Source: Paenarthrobacter sp. DKR-5 (lineage in GTDB: Bacteria; Actinomycetota; Actinomycetes; Actinomycetales; Micrococcaceae). Taken from it: a DNA stretch of 64,000 nt. The notes beneath the pieces are model-generated. The model saw nothing but the letters and a program-made list of their open reading frames with translations, was not told the origin of the DNA and searched no databases. Both the position numbers and the translations under genes were made by a program. The stretch lies in contig NZ_JAHBOI010000003.1 of assembly GCF_018531425.1 (NCBI RefSeq), positions 372,001 through 436,000 of the forward strand, read 5' to 3'. Of this stretch, positions 37,959-50,575 are shown piece after piece. Position 1 is the first letter of the stretch; each line of letters begins with the position of its first letter.

Positions 37959-38759
37959 TCAGGCGCCAACGTCACGGCGCCGGAAGCCGACGACGGCCGC
38001 GCCCACCAGCACGGCCACGGTGGCCGCCGCGATCCCGATGCTGCCCCAGGACAATCCTGCACGCAGCGGATCGTGGCCAATGTACTGATAGAACGGCGAG
38101 ATCTTCTGCGACGGCTTCAGCCAGTCAACCAGCGGGGCCAGGCCGTTGACGATGTAACCCACGATCGCAGCTGCCGCCGGGACGCCCTTGCTGATGCCGG
38201 TCCGCCCGGTCCAGGCGGAGAGTGCGAGGGCCAGCGAGCCGAAGACCAGCCCGAGCAGGCACAGGTGGACCATCGCCGCTGCGACATTGCCTGCGGGCAG
38301 GCTCATGTCCGCCAGGGCGCCTTCGAGCACTAGCGAGGCCCCGGTGAAAACGGCGATCAGGGCGGATCCCACCACCATCGCGGCGAATTTCTCCAGCACG
38401 ACGGCGGTCCGGCCCACGGGGTTGGCCAACAGCATCTCCATCGTGTGCCGGTCCTCTTCGCCGGCCACGGCGCCGGACCCGGCTCCGATGGTGTAGATCA
38501 GCACGACGATCGGCGCCATGAAGGACATCAGTTCGATCTGGATGTAGCCCACCGGCGTCGACATGTCCGCCCCGGACGTCGCGAACAGGGACCGGAATGC
38601 CTCGGGCATCTGCGCCAGGAACTCGTTCATGGAGGGCTGGCCCTTGATGCTGGGCCAGAGCGCCACGTAGGTCGCCACCAGGAGCGCGACGGCGATGATC
38701 CAGGCGGGCAGGCTGCGGCGCTGGTCGTGGAGGGTCTTCAGGAACACGTTAGCCAGCAT
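37959..38759 (-). CDS. ABC-2 type transporter permease
   Basis: The 266-residue protein has six hydrophobic helices and the ABC-2 organisation: an N-terminal helix at 20-40 (AWIIAVALLVATYVALW), an extracellular loop, then TMEMLLANPVGRTAVVLEKF before the central helices. It pairs with the ATPase gene, whose end it overlaps by 11 bases. Such two-gene exporters move drugs, antibiotics or lipids. The substrate is not readable here. It is transcribed toward the immunity cluster and ends 9 bases from it. Confidence 0.9.
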   Translation of the reverse strand: MLANVFLKTLHDQRRSLPAWIIAVALLVATYVALWPSIKGQPSMNEFLAQMPEAFRSLFATSGADMSTPVGYIQIELMSFMAPIVVLIYTIGAGSGAVAGEEDRHTMEMLLANPVGRTAVVLEKFAAMVVGSALIAVFTGASLVLEGALADMSLPAGNVAAAMVHLCLLGLVFGSLALALSAWTGRTGISKGVPAAAAIVGYIVNGLAPLVDWLKPSQKISPFYQYIGHDPLRAGLSWGSIGIAAATVAVLVGAAVVGFRRRDVGA

Positions 38760-39660
38760 GGTCCGCCCCGGTCCCGTAGTAGGTCAGGAAAGTCTCCTCC
38801 AGCTCGGCCTCGGCGCATTCGAAGTCATCCACGGAACGGGAGCTGACGCGCTTGAGCAGGGCGTCGAGGGACGTCTGCGGGGCGCTGCAGGTGAGGGTGT
38901 GGTCGTTGACGGCGAGGTCCCGCACCCCGGCGATACCGCCGAAGTCCGCCGCCGAAACGTCATCGGTGAAGGTAGCCCGCACACGGTGCAGGGACTTCGC
39001 GCTCAGCTCCTGCAACCGTTCCACCGCAATCAGCCTTCCGCGGCGCACGACGCCGATCCGGTCCGCCACGCGCTGGACTTCACCGAGCACATGGGAGGAG
39101 AACAGCACGGTGCCGCCGCGGCCGGTGTGCTCGCGGAGGAGGGTCTGGAACACCTGCTGCACCAGCGGGTCCAAGCCGCTGGTGGGCTCGTCCAGGATCA
39201 GGAGCCGGGGCTCGGACATGAGGGCGAGGACCACTGCGAGCTTCTGCCGGTTGCCTCGGGAGAGGGCTTTCGCCGGCCTGGCCAGGTCCAGCTCCAGCCG
39301 GCCGGCCAGCGCCGCGGCTCGGGCGGCGTCGTCGCGGCCACGGAGCCGGGAGAAATACCGGACGTGCTGGTGGCCGGTCAGCCGGTCGTACAGCACGGGT
39401 TCGCCCGGAACATAGCCGACCAGCCGGTGGACCTCCACGGCGCGGTCCCAGCCGTCCAGCCCGAACACCTGCGCCCGGCCCGCCGTCGGACGCAGCATCC
39501 CCATCAGCAGACGGATCGTGGTGGTCTTGCCGGCGCCGTTGGGGCCAAGATAGCCGAACACCTCACCGGCCCCGATGGACAGGCTCACGCCGTCGAGCGC
39601 GGTGGTGCCCCCGAACCGCTTCGTCAGGCCCTCCAGCCGGACCGGAACTTCCTCAGCCAT
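38749..39660 (-). CDS. ABC transporter ATP-binding protein (DrrA-like exporter)
   Basis: ATG at 39660 gives 303 residues; a TTG at 39672 is less likely. Motifs are complete: Walker A GPNGAGKTT, signature LSRGNRQK (a variant of LSGGQ typical of this exporter group), Walker B LLILDEPTSGLD and the switch His in LFSSHVLGEV. A C-terminal regulatory domain of about 85 residues follows. It drives the neighbouring ABC-2 permease. It is divergent from the Pro/Ala-rich protein gene at 39808. Confidence 0.93.
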   Translation of the reverse strand: MAEEVPVRLEGLTKRFGGTTALDGVSLSIGAGEVFGYLGPNGAGKTTTIRLLMGMLRPTAGRAQVFGLDGWDRAVEVHRLVGYVPGEPVLYDRLTGHQHVRYFSRLRGRDDAARAAALAGRLELDLARPAKALSRGNRQKLAVVLALMSEPRLLILDEPTSGLDPLVQQVFQTLLREHTGRGGTVLFSSHVLGEVQRVADRIGVVRRGRLIAVERLQELSAKSLHRVRATFTDDVSAADFGGIAGVRDLAVNDHTLTCSAPQTSLDALLKRVSSRSVDDFECAEAELEETFLTYYGTGADHAG

Positions 39661-39807
39661 GGCCCCAGCCAACCGTCCGCCGGGTCGCCGGGGAAGAGGC
39701 TTTGTGCCCCGGGAGGCACATCCGGATTTTGCAAACCGCAGGCGGGTGTACCAAACTTTCGCCAGAAGTCTGACATGTTACGACCCACAGAAGTCCCGGA
39801 GGTCCGG

Positions 39808-40395
39808 ATGACCGCATTTGCGCGCGCCCGCGTCGCTTTCGCCGCCGCGGCAGGCACCGCAGCCTTCGCCGCCTGTGCGATGCTGGGCGCCGCCCCGGGC
39901 TACGCTGTGGAGTCGCCGACGCCGGCAGTGGCTCCTGCCAGCCCCGCCCCGACGTCGCCGGCCCCGGCCCCGGTGAGCGCACCTGCTCCGGCGCCCTCAA
40001 CCACCGCGGCCGCGCCGGCCCAGCCACCGGCGCCGGTCCAGGCGCCGGTCGCACCCGCCCCCGCGCCGCAACCCGCACAACCGCAGGCGACGACCGCCGC
40101 GCCGGCTCCCACGGCGCCGGCCACTGATGTCCCACCCACTGTGGCTCCCGTCATGGCCCCGACCTACGGCCTGCCGACGTCGAGCTTCACGGCCGGTTCC
40201 GGCTGGACCACCCCGCAGGGCGCAGATCCGAGTCAGAATGCCGCCGTGCAGGCCTCACTGAACAACAGAATGGGGGCGTTCCAGACCGGACCGGTCGGTC
40301 TCGTCGCGCTCATCCTCGGTGCCGTCGTCATCCTGGGGGCCGGCGCCATCACCCTGGCCATGGGACTGCGGCGGCGGGGCGCGCGCACCTACTGA
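39808..40395 (+). CDS. Exported Pro/Ala-rich protein with C-terminal membrane helix
   Basis: ATG at 39808 follows GGAGG. The 195-residue protein has a signal peptide (AFAAAAGTAAFAACAMLGAAPGYAVES) and a long Ala/Pro/Thr-rich low-complexity stalk (about 35-115). A short Ser/Gln segment follows, then a helix (VALILGAVVILGAGAITLAM) with a basic end. No LPxTG is present. It should be anchored in the membrane with the stalk crossing the wall. Function is unknown. Confidence 0.8.
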   Translation: MTAFARARVAFAAAAGTAAFAACAMLGAAPGYAVESPTPAVAPASPAPTSPAPAPVSAPAPAPSTTAAAPAQPPAPVQAPVAPAPAPQPAQPQATTAAPAPTAPATDVPPTVAPVMAPTYGLPTSSFTAGSGWTTPQGADPSQNAAVQASLNNRMGAFQTGPVGLVALILGAVVILGAGAITLAMGLRRRGARTY

Positions 40396-43606
<3,211 letters not shown>

Positions 43607-43610
<4 letters not shown>

Positions 43611-44071
43611 CGGTGGCCTGGCAGCAGGTTTTCGCGGCCCTGGCCAACGACCGCCTCCGCCAGGTGTACGCCGAATGGGTGCTGGGCATTTACGGCGGTG
43701 CCGGGGACACTGAGCTGCGCAAGCTCGCTGCCGTCGGCCTGCTGGAGCACGCCGAGGACGGGTACCGGGTCGCACCCGGCATGTTCAAGGAGGTCCTGGC
43801 GGCCTCCGCGCGGCCAAAGCCGGCCGGCGTGGACAGGTTTTTCCACGACGGGCGCATCCTGGGCATTCCGCGCAAGCAGGAGGACCGGGACGAGCTCTTT
43901 GGGCATCTGGCCGTGCGGCTCTTCGGCGCCGAGGAGGTCCTGGACGAGGCGTGGGTGAACCGGCTGCTCGCCACGGTGACCACCGACGTGCCCACCCTGC
44001 GGCGGGCACTTGTTGATTTCGGCTTCCTGCAGCGGGATCCTGACGGTAGCCAGTACTGGCGCAGCGCCTGA
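43607..44071 (+). CDS. DUF2087 domain protein
   Basis: The 154-residue protein starts in an ATGA overlap with the phosphatase gene. Residues 1-60 look like a degraded winged helix (AALANDRLRQVYAEWVLG...KLAAVGLLEHAEDGYRVA). Residues 75-150 contain the DUF2087 pattern (ILGIPRKQEDRDELFGHLA... VDFGFLQRDPDGSQYWR). Similar proteins are seen as ArsR-like regulators fused to DUF2087. Target and ligand are unknown. Confidence 0.85.
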
Positions 44072-44109
44072 CCACCACGCCGGAGAACCGGCAGTCCGGA
44101 GGGAAGCCG

Positions 44110-45501
44110 ATGAATCCGCGCAGAGACGACGTCGTCCGCGACTGGGTGGAACGCTGGGTCGAGGCGACCGGCGGACACCCGAATGACGCCGGCTACTTGC
44201 TCATCGAAGGCACGACCGTGCTGCCGTCGGTGTTCCCAGTGGCTGACTTTTGCTCAGCATCCGTCGGCACGGCCGGTCTCGCAGCGGCCGCGCTGGCCCG
44301 GGCGCTGGGAGCCGCGCCGGCAGCGGTGACGGTCGACCGCGGACTGACCGCGCACTGGTTCGGCACGAGCCTGATCCCGCAGGGCTGGAAGGTGCCGCCC
44401 GCATGGGATGCGCTGGCGGGGGACTACCCGACGTCGGGCGGCTGGATCCGGCTGCACACCAATGCCGCGCACCACCGCCGCGCCGCGCTGGCGGCGCTTG
44501 GCCTGCCGGCCGACACCGCGTCGCGGACGGAGGTTGCCGACGTCGTCGCGCGTTGGCGGGCGAAGGATCTCGAGGAGGCCGTCGTGGCCGCGGGGGGCTG
44601 CGCCGCGCGAATGCTCACGAAGGCCCAGTGGAGGGCCCACCCGCAGGGCTCCGCCGTCGCCTCCGAGCCGCTGGTCCACTGGCGCGAACGCGCGCCGCGG
44701 GAGCCCCGGGCCGCCACCGGCACTCCCGAGCGGCCGCTGAGGGGGGTGAAGGTGCTTGACCTGACGCGCGTGCTGGCCGGGCCCGTTGCGACCAGGTTCC
44801 TCGCCGGTCTCGGGGCGGACGTGCTGCGCATCGACCCGCCCGGCTGGTCCGAGCCCTCGATCGAACCGGACACCACCCTCGGCAAGCGCTGCGCCAGGCT
44901 GGACCTGACCGTTCCCGGGGACAGGGAGATTTTCTCCGGGCTGCTCGCGGAGGCGGACATCTTGGTGCACGGCTACCGGCCCTCGGCGTTGGACCGCCTC
45001 GGTTTCGGCGACGACGAGCTCGCCGAACGGCACCCCGGGCTGGTGAACCTGTCGCTGAACGCGTACGGGTGGACGGGGCCGTGGGCGGACCGCCGCGGAT
45101 TCGACTCGCTCGTGCAGATGAGCAGCGGCATCGCTGACGCCGGCATGCGCGCCACCGTCTCCGCTGTGCCCCGGCCGCTGCCGGTGCAGGCGCTGGACCA
45201 TGCGACCGGGCACCTGCTGGCCGCCGCGGCCCTGAACGCGTGGAGCGCCCGGCTCGGCGGCCGTGTGTTCCAGGCCAGGCTGTCCCTTGCGCGAACCGCC
45301 ACGGAGCTGCTCGCCGTTCACGGCGCCGGCCTGGACGACGGCACCTCGGTGCCTCCGGCGGCCAGCTTCCGCTCGACGCCGGAGGAGACGGCCTGGGGGC
45401 CGGCCCTGAGGCTGGAACCGCCGGTGCACTTCGCGGGCACTAGGATTGAATGGCATTTGCCCGCACGCGGCACCGGCTCGGCCGACGCCCGCTGGCAGTG
45501 A
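44110..45501 (+). CDS. CaiB/BaiF-type (family III) CoA transferase
   Basis: The 463-residue protein has an N-terminal ~200 residues and a C-terminal domain beginning PLRGVKVLDLTRVLAGP, the hallmark start of family III CoA transferases. The segment RGFDSLVQMSSG carries the expected catalytic Asp. The domain order suggests two half-domains, as in double-domain members, with the first diverged. It probably transfers CoA between carboxylic acids; the substrate is unknown. The GNAT gene begins 33 bases after its stop. Confidence 0.88.
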   Translation: MNPRRDDVVRDWVERWVEATGGHPNDAGYLLIEGTTVLPSVFPVADFCSASVGTAGLAAAALARALGAAPAAVTVDRGLTAHWFGTSLIPQGWKVPPAWDALAGDYPTSGGWIRLHTNAAHHRRAALAALGLPADTASRTEVADVVARWRAKDLEEAVVAAGGCAARMLTKAQWRAHPQGSAVASEPLVHWRERAPREPRAATGTPERPLRGVKVLDLTRVLAGPVATRFLAGLGADVLRIDPPGWSEPSIEPDTTLGKRCARLDLTVPGDREIFSGLLAEADILVHGYRPSALDRLGFGDDELAERHPGLVNLSLNAYGWTGPWADRRGFDSLVQMSSGIADAGMRATVSAVPRPLPVQALDHATGHLLAAAALNAWSARLGGRVFQARLSLARTATELLAVHGAGLDDGTSVPPAASFRSTPEETAWGPALRLEPPVHFAGTRIEWHLPARGTGSADARWQ

Positions 45502-45533
45502 CGCCCCGCCGCAACCTCGAACGAATTGTCCCG

Positions 45534-46043
45534 ATGACCTCCTCCCCGCATGTCCTGATCCGCCCTGCCTCCGCCGCCGACTTCGACGACGTCGCCCGCC
45601 TGACCCGGGACGCCTACCTCGCGGCCGGGTACTTCGAGAGCGCCGAGCACCCCTACATGCAGCACCTGCAGGACGTGGCCAGCCGGGCCGCGGTGGCGGA
45701 TGTCTGGGTGGCCGAGGCGGACGGAGCCGTCGCCGGATCGGTCACCGTCGTCACGGCCGGAAACCCGTACGCGGACATTGCGCGCGGGGACGAGGTCGAA
45801 TTCCGCATGCTCGCGGTGGACCCGGCCGTGCAGCGCGGCGGGATCGGCCGGGCGCTGGTGGACGCCGTCGTCGACCATGCCCGCAGCACCGAAGGCATCT
45901 GCGCTGTGTCCCTCACCAGCGGGACGGACATGGTGCGGGCCCACCGGCTCTACGAAACCCTGGGCTTTGACCGCGTGCCCGAACGCGACTGGCTGGTGCC
46001 GGGCACGGACATCAGGCTGCTCGTCTTCCGCCTCGCGCTCTGA
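45534..46043 (+). CDS. GNAT-family N-acetyltransferase
   Basis: ATG at 45534 gives 169 residues beginning MTSSPHVLIRPASAADFDDV. The acetyl-CoA motif A is FRMLAVDPAVQRGGIGRALV (R/Q-x-x-G-x-G/A), followed by motif B ending HRLYETLGFDRV. The substrate is not predictable. The gene is followed 18 bases later by the diverged palindromic repeat. Confidence 0.92.
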   Translation: MTSSPHVLIRPASAADFDDVARLTRDAYLAAGYFESAEHPYMQHLQDVASRAAVADVWVAEADGAVAGSVTVVTAGNPYADIARGDEVEFRMLAVDPAVQRGGIGRALVDAVVDHARSTEGICAVSLTSGTDMVRAHRLYETLGFDRVPERDWLVPGTDIRLLVFRLAL

Positions 46044-46061
46044 GCTGGAGAGTCTTCGGCA

Positions 46062-46122
46062 GGGGAGGAGAAACAGGCCCTTCGCACGCGAAGCCCTGGC
46101 TTCAGCCGGTTTCGCCTCCTGG
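46062..46122. repeat. Diverged copy of the 61-bp palindromic element
   Basis: The reverse complement of this segment aligns without gaps to the 61-bp core of the two ATPase-flanking repeats at about 40 of 61 positions. The best agreement is in the end blocks (GGAGG..AAAC and GTTTC.CCTCCCC) and in the central TTCGCG. Like the others it directly follows a stop codon. It is likely a dispersed intergenic hairpin that can terminate transcription. Confidence 0.6.
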
Positions 46123-46267
46123 CGTGAAGATCGGAGCGCCCAAGGCCCGCGGGTTTGCACACAATGACGCCTCGGCGGCCCTGGAGGCGGCATGTTCTGC
46201 ACAGTCGCGGGGCCGCGAGGACGACGACGACGGCGCACGCCCGCGAAACGGCGCACCGGGGCGCCGG

Positions 46268-46273
46268 TAGACT
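46268..46273 (+). promoter_or_regulatory. Putative -10 element for gatCAB
   Basis: TAGACT matches the usual actinobacterial -10 hexamer and lies 42 bases before the gatC ATG; no convincing -35 was picked. AGGGGAGA, nine bases before the ATG, is the ribosome site. The rest of the 46123-46315 gap is GC-rich with no gene. Confidence 0.5.
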
Positions 46274-46315
46274 AGCGGGGAACCCACTTTCCGATTCACC
46301 TTCCAGGGGAGATTC

Positions 46316-46612
46316 ATGGCTGAAATCAACCGTGAGGACGTCGTGCACCTCGCACGGCTGGCTCACATCGACATGGGCGACGCCGAACTGGACAGGATGG
46401 CGGGCGAACTGGCCGTCATCGTGGACGCAGTCAAGGCTGTCAGCGCCGTGGCCGGGGACGACGTGCCGGCCACCTCGCACCCGATCCCGTTGAGCAACGT
46501 CTTCCGCGAGGACGTGGTCGGCCACACCCTGACCGCCGAGCAGGCACTCTCCGGGGCGCCGGACTCCGAGGACGGCCGCTTCAAGGTCCCCGCAATCCTG
46601 GATGAGGAGTAA
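46316..46612 (+). CDS. gatC: Asp-tRNA(Asn)/Glu-tRNA(Gln) amidotransferase subunit C
   Basis: The 98-residue protein (MAEINREDVVHLARLAHIDM, then VPATSHPIPLSNVFREDVV, ending FKVPAILDEE) matches GatC throughout. GatC stabilises GatA and links it to GatB in the complex that converts misacylated Glu-tRNA(Gln) or Asp-tRNA(Asn). It is the first gene of gatCAB, nine bases before gatA. Confidence 0.96.
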   Translation: MAEINREDVVHLARLAHIDMGDAELDRMAGELAVIVDAVKAVSAVAGDDVPATSHPIPLSNVFREDVVGHTLTAEQALSGAPDSEDGRFKVPAILDEE

Positions 46613-46621
46613 GGCGCGAGC

Positions 46622-48130
46622 ATGTCTGAACTGATCAAGAATTCCGCCGCGGTCCTGGCTGCGAAGCTGGCCGCGGGCGAGGTGTCCGCCGTCGAGGTCA
46701 CCCAGGCCCACCTGGACCGGATCGCCGACGTCGACGGGGACGTGAACGCGTTCCTGCACGTGAACACCGAGGAAGCGCTGGCCGTCGCGGCCGGCGTGGA
46801 CAAGTCCCGCGCGGCGGGCGAGCAACTGCACGCCCTCGCCGGGGTGCCGATCGCGGTCAAGGACCTCATCGTCACCGTCGGCCAGCCCACCACCGCCGGC
46901 TCGAAGATCCTCGAGGGCTGGCACAGCCCGTACGACGCCACGGTCGTGAAGAAGCTGCGCGCCGCCCGGATGCCCATCCTGGGCAAGACCAACCTGGACG
47001 AGTTCGCCATGGGCTCCTCCACCGAACACTCCGCCTTCGGCCCCACCCGCAACCCGTGGGACCTGGACCGCATCCCCGGCGGCTCCGGCGGCGGGTCCGC
47101 TGCCGCCGTCGCGGCCTTCGAAGCGCCGCTGGCGCTGGGCACGGACACCGGCGGCTCCATCCGCCAGCCGGGCGCCGTCACCGGCACGGTGGGCGTGAAG
47201 CCGACCTACGGCGGCGTGTCCCGTTACGGCGCGATCGCGATGGCGTCCTCGCTGGACCAGATCGGCCCGGTCTCCCGGTCGGTGCTGGATTCGGCGCTGC
47301 TGCATGAAGTCATCGGCGGCCACGACCCGTTCGACTCGACCTCCCTGCCGGATCCGGTGGGCAGCCTCGTCGAAGCCGCCAAGCGCGGGGACGTGAAGGG
47401 CCTGCGGATCGGCGTCGTGAAGGAACTCGGCGGGGAGGGCTACCAGCCCGGCGTGCAGGCACGCTTCGCCGAGGCGCTGGAGCTGCTGCGCGGCGCCGGG
47501 GCCGAGATCGTCGAGGTCTCCTGCCCGAACTTCGAGCACGCCCTCGGCGCCTACTACCTGATCATGCCCTCCGAGGCGTCCTCCAACCTGGCAAAGTTCG
47601 ACGGCGTCCGGTACGGCCTGCGGGTCCTGCCCGAGGACGGGCCGATGACCATCGAGCGCGTCATGGGTGCCACCCGCGCCGCCGGCTTCGGCGACGAGGT
47701 CAAGCGCCGGATCATCCTGGGCACCTACGCCCTCTCCGCCGGCTACTACGACGCGTACTACGGCTCGGCGCAGAAGGTCCGCACGCTCATCCAGCGCGAT
47801 TTCGACGCCGCGTTCGCGCAGGCCGACGTGCTGATTTCCCCGACCGCGCCGACCACGGCGTTCAAGCTGGGGGAGAAGCTGGATGATCCGCTGGCGATGT
47901 ACCTGAACGACGTCGCGACCATCCCCGCGAACATGGCCGGCGTGCCCGGACTGTCGCTGCCCGGCGGCCTCGCCGAGGAAGACGGCCTGCCGGTGGGCGT
48001 GCAGTTGCTCGCCCCGGCCCGCGAGGATGCCCGCCTGTACCGGGTGGGCGCCGTGCTGGAATCACTGCTTGAGGAAAAGTGGGGCGGCCCGCTGCTGGCC
48101 CAGGCCCCCGTGCTGGGAGGTTCGCGCTGA
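46622..48130 (+). CDS. gatA: Asp-tRNA(Asn)/Glu-tRNA(Gln) amidotransferase subunit A
   Basis: The 502-residue amidase has the Ser-cisSer-Lys triad: Lys in [10 protein letters not shown], cis-Ser in the [13 protein letters not shown] region and the nucleophile Ser in [12 protein letters not shown]. GatA releases ammonia from glutamine for transfer to the tRNA-bound acid. Its stop overlaps the gatB start (ATGA-type). Confidence 0.97.
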   Translation: MSELIKNSAAVLAAKLAAGEVSAVEVTQAHLDRIADVDGDVNAFLHVNTEEALAVAAGVDKSRAAGEQLHALAGVPIAVKDLIVTVGQPTTAGSKILEGWHSPYDATVVKKLRAARMPILGKTNLDEFAMGSSTEHSAFGPTRNPWDLDRIPGGSGGGSAAAVAAFEAPLALGTDTGGSIRQPGAVTGTVGVKPTYGGVSRYGAIAMASSLDQIGPVSRSVLDSALLHEVIGGHDPFDSTSLPDPVGSLVEAAKRGDVKGLRIGVVKELGGEGYQPGVQARFAEALELLRGAGAEIVEVSCPNFEHALGAYYLIMPSEASSNLAKFDGVRYGLRVLPEDGPMTIERVMGATRAAGFGDEVKRRIILGTYALSAGYYDAYYGSAQKVRTLIQRDFDAAFAQADVLISPTAPTTAFKLGEKLDDPLAMYLNDVATIPANMAGVPGLSLPGGLAEEDGLPVGVQLLAPAREDARLYRVGAVLESLLEEKWGGPLLAQAPVLGGSR

Positions 48131-49629
48131 TGAGCGATCAGATTCTGTCCTTCGATGAAGCCATGGAGAAGTACGACCCTGTCCTGGGCTTCGAGGTGCA
48201 CGTCGAGCTGAACACCAGGACCAAGATGTTCTCCTCTGCGCCGAACGTCTTCGGCGACGAGCCGAACACCAACGTCAACGAGGTGGACCTGGGACTGCCC
48301 GGCGTCCTGCCCGTGGTGAACAAGACCGCCGTCGAGTCCTCGATCAAGATCGGCCTGGCCCTGGGCTGCAAGATCGCCGACAAGAGCCACTTCGCCCGGA
48401 AGAACTACTTCTACCCGGACACCCCGAAGAACTTCCAGACCTCGCAGTACGACGAGCCGATCGCCTACGACGGTTCGATCGACATCGAACTGGAGGACGG
48501 CACCGTCTTCACGGTCGCCATCGAGCGCGCGCACATGGAGGAGGACGCCGGCAAGCTGACCCACATGGGCGGGGCCACCGGGCGCATCCAGGGCGCCGAA
48601 TTCTCGCTGGTGGACTACAACCGTGCCGGCGTCCCGCTGGTCGAGATCGTCACCAAGCCCATCGAGGGCGCGGGCCGGCGGGCTCCGGAGCTGGCCAAGG
48701 CGTACGTCGCGGCGATCCGTGAGATCGTCAAGAACCTCGGCGTGTCCGACGCGCGGATGGAACGCGGCAACGTGCGCTGCGACGCCAACGTGTCGCTGCG
48801 CCCGCACGGCCAGGAGCGTTTCGGGATCCGCTCGGAGACCAAGAACGTGAACTCTCTGCGCGCCGTCGAGCACGCGGTCCGGTACGAGATCCAGCGGCAC
48901 GCGGCCGTGCTGGACTCCGGCGAGCCCGTGGTGCAGGAGACCCGGCACTGGCACGAGGACACCCGCTCCACCACGGCGGGGCGGCCCAAGTCCGACGCGG
49001 ACGACTACCGGTACTTCCCGGAACCGGACCTGGTTCCGGTCGTGGCGTCCCGGGAATGGGTCGAGGAACTGCGCGCCCAGCTGCCCGAGCCGCCGGCCGA
49101 GCGCCGCAAGCGGCTGAAGGAAGCCTGGGGCTACTCCGACCTGGAGTTCCGCGACGTCGTCAACGCCGGCGTGCTGGACGAGATCGAGGAAACCATCGCC
49201 GCCGGCACGACGGCCGCCGTCGCCCGCAAGTGGTGGATGGGCGAGATCGCCCGCCGCGCCAAGCTGGCCGAAGTGGACCCGGCGGATCTGGGCGTCAGCC
49301 CGCAGACCATCGTGGACCTGAACCGGCTGATCGAGTCCGGCAAGATCAACGACAAGCTGGCCCGCGAGGTGCTCGACGGCGTCCTCGCCGGCGAAGGCAC
49401 CCCCGCAGAGGTCGTGGACAAGCGCGGCCTGGCCGTGGTGTCCGACGACGGCGCGCTGCTCGAGGCGATCGACGCCGCGCTGGCCGCCCAGCCGGACGTC
49501 GCGGACAAGATCCGCGGCGGAAAGGTGCAGGCAATCGGAGCGATTGTGGGCGGCGTCATGAAGGCGACCAAGGGCCAGGCCGACGCCGGCCGCGTCCGGG
49601 AGCTCATCCTGGAGCGCCTCGGCGTTTAG
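48130..49629 (+). CDS. gatB: Asp-tRNA(Asn)/Glu-tRNA(Gln) amidotransferase subunit B
   Basis: ATG at 48130 overlaps the gatA stop and gives 499 residues. Key segments are LGFEVHVELNTRTKMFSSAP, HFARKNYFYPDTPKNFQ and DYNRAGVPLVEIVT, with the C-terminal YqeY-like tRNA-binding tail (LVESG-type helices to RELILERLGV). GatB activates the acyl group with ATP and receives ammonia. The gene ends at a strong terminator. Confidence 0.97.
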   Translation: MSDQILSFDEAMEKYDPVLGFEVHVELNTRTKMFSSAPNVFGDEPNTNVNEVDLGLPGVLPVVNKTAVESSIKIGLALGCKIADKSHFARKNYFYPDTPKNFQTSQYDEPIAYDGSIDIELEDGTVFTVAIERAHMEEDAGKLTHMGGATGRIQGAEFSLVDYNRAGVPLVEIVTKPIEGAGRRAPELAKAYVAAIREIVKNLGVSDARMERGNVRCDANVSLRPHGQERFGIRSETKNVNSLRAVEHAVRYEIQRHAAVLDSGEPVVQETRHWHEDTRSTTAGRPKSDADDYRYFPEPDLVPVVASREWVEELRAQLPEPPAERRKRLKEAWGYSDLEFRDVVNAGVLDEIEETIAAGTTAAVARKWWMGEIARRAKLAEVDPADLGVSPQTIVDLNRLIESGKINDKLAREVLDGVLAGEGTPAEVVDKRGLAVVSDDGALLEAIDAALAAQPDVADKIRGGKVQAIGAIVGGVMKATKGQADAGRVRELILERLGV

Positions 49630-49658
49630 CACCTCAGTCAGCCCTCACAGGCGCACCG

Positions 49659-49688
49659 CGGGCCGTCCTTTCCCAAAGGGGCGGCCCG
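49659..49688 (+). terminator. Terminator hairpin after gatCAB
   Basis: CGGGCCGTCCTTT pairs with AAAGGGGCGGCCCG around a short loop, with two or three G-U pairs, giving a stem of about 13 pairs 30 bases after the gatB stop. There is no T-run, as is common in actinobacteria. The remaining bases to 49858 hold the promoter area of the next gene but no clear motif. Confidence 0.75.
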
Positions 49689-49858
49689 CCGGCGTCTCCG
49701 GGGCCTGCAAAGTCGCGCATGTGGTCCGCCCCCGGCCCCGCCGCAGTCCGCCGGGAGTTCTTGAGGTGTTTCACAGGGCCGCCACAGGTACGGACCCCAC
49801 AATCGAGATGTCGGCGTGATACAGCCGGCACCCTGGGGCACTGCGAAAGGATTTTTCA

Positions 49859-50521
49859 ATGTCGTCAATGTCACCTCTGAACAGCCCGGAGGCTCCGAAG
49901 AACCGGCGCCTGCGCACACTGCTCATTGCCGGGGGCGTCACCGTCGCCCTCTCCGGCGCCGGCGCGGCCGCGGTCTTCGCCGCCACCAACACCGCCACAC
50001 CCTCGCCCTCGCCGTCGGCCACGCCCGGCCAGCAGAACGGCATGCGCGGGCCGATGAAGGGCCTGCGCGGCATGATGAACGCCCTGCACGGCGAGTTCGT
50101 GGTCCAGCGCAACGGCAGCTACGTCACGGTCCTGCTCCAGAAGGGCACGGTCGACGCCGTCAGCAGCACCTCGATCACTGTCAAAAGCGCTGACGGGTTC
50201 AGCCAGACCTATGCGATCAACGACAAGACCGTCATCCGCAAGGTCGACACCACGTCCTCGCAGCGGCCCGCCAAGGTCTCGGCGTCGGACCTGAAGTCCG
50301 GCGACGAGGTCCGCATCGTCGGCGACAAGTCCGGCAGCGGCGTCACCGCCACGAACATCGTGGACGGCAAGCTCGGCGGATTCGGCCAGAACGCCCAGGG
50401 CCGGCACGGCATGGGCGGCATGCGCGGCATGCACCGCCAGGACGGGGACTCGGACGATCAGCAGCAACAGCAGTCGCCGTCGCCCTCACCGAGTGCCCTG
50501 CCGGGAGTCTTCTCCTCCTGA
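49859..50521 (+). CDS. Exported protein with DUF5666-like beta domain
   Basis: The 220-residue protein has an N-terminal membrane/signal helix (LRTLLIAGGVTVALSGAGAAAVFA) and a Thr/Pro/Ser linker. A small beta-rich domain follows (KGTVDAVSSTSITVKSADGFSQTYAINDKTVI... LKSGDEVRIVGDKSGSGVTATNI), a pattern seen in DUF5666-type proteins. The tail has Gly/Met/His and Asp/Gln runs. It is probably anchored outside; function unknown. Confidence 0.8.
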   Translation: MSSMSPLNSPEAPKNRRLRTLLIAGGVTVALSGAGAAAVFAATNTATPSPSPSATPGQQNGMRGPMKGLRGMMNALHGEFVVQRNGSYVTVLLQKGTVDAVSSTSITVKSADGFSQTYAINDKTVIRKVDTTSSQRPAKVSASDLKSGDEVRIVGDKSGSGVTATNIVDGKLGGFGQNAQGRHGMGGMRGMHRQDGDSDDQQQQQSPSPSPSALPGVFSS

Positions 50522-50546
50522 CGCCTTCGGCACCAATGGCATTCCC

Positions 50547-50575
50547 GTGGCCCGTTACCTCCCGTAGCGGGCCAC
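50547..50575. terminator. Bidirectional terminator hairpin between convergent genes
   Basis: GTGGCCCGTTA and TAGCGGGCCAC form an 11-pair stem with one G-T mismatch and a 7-base loop. It lies between the exported-protein stop (50521) and the end of the amidotransferase gene, whose stop codon is inside the stem. Confidence 0.75.
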
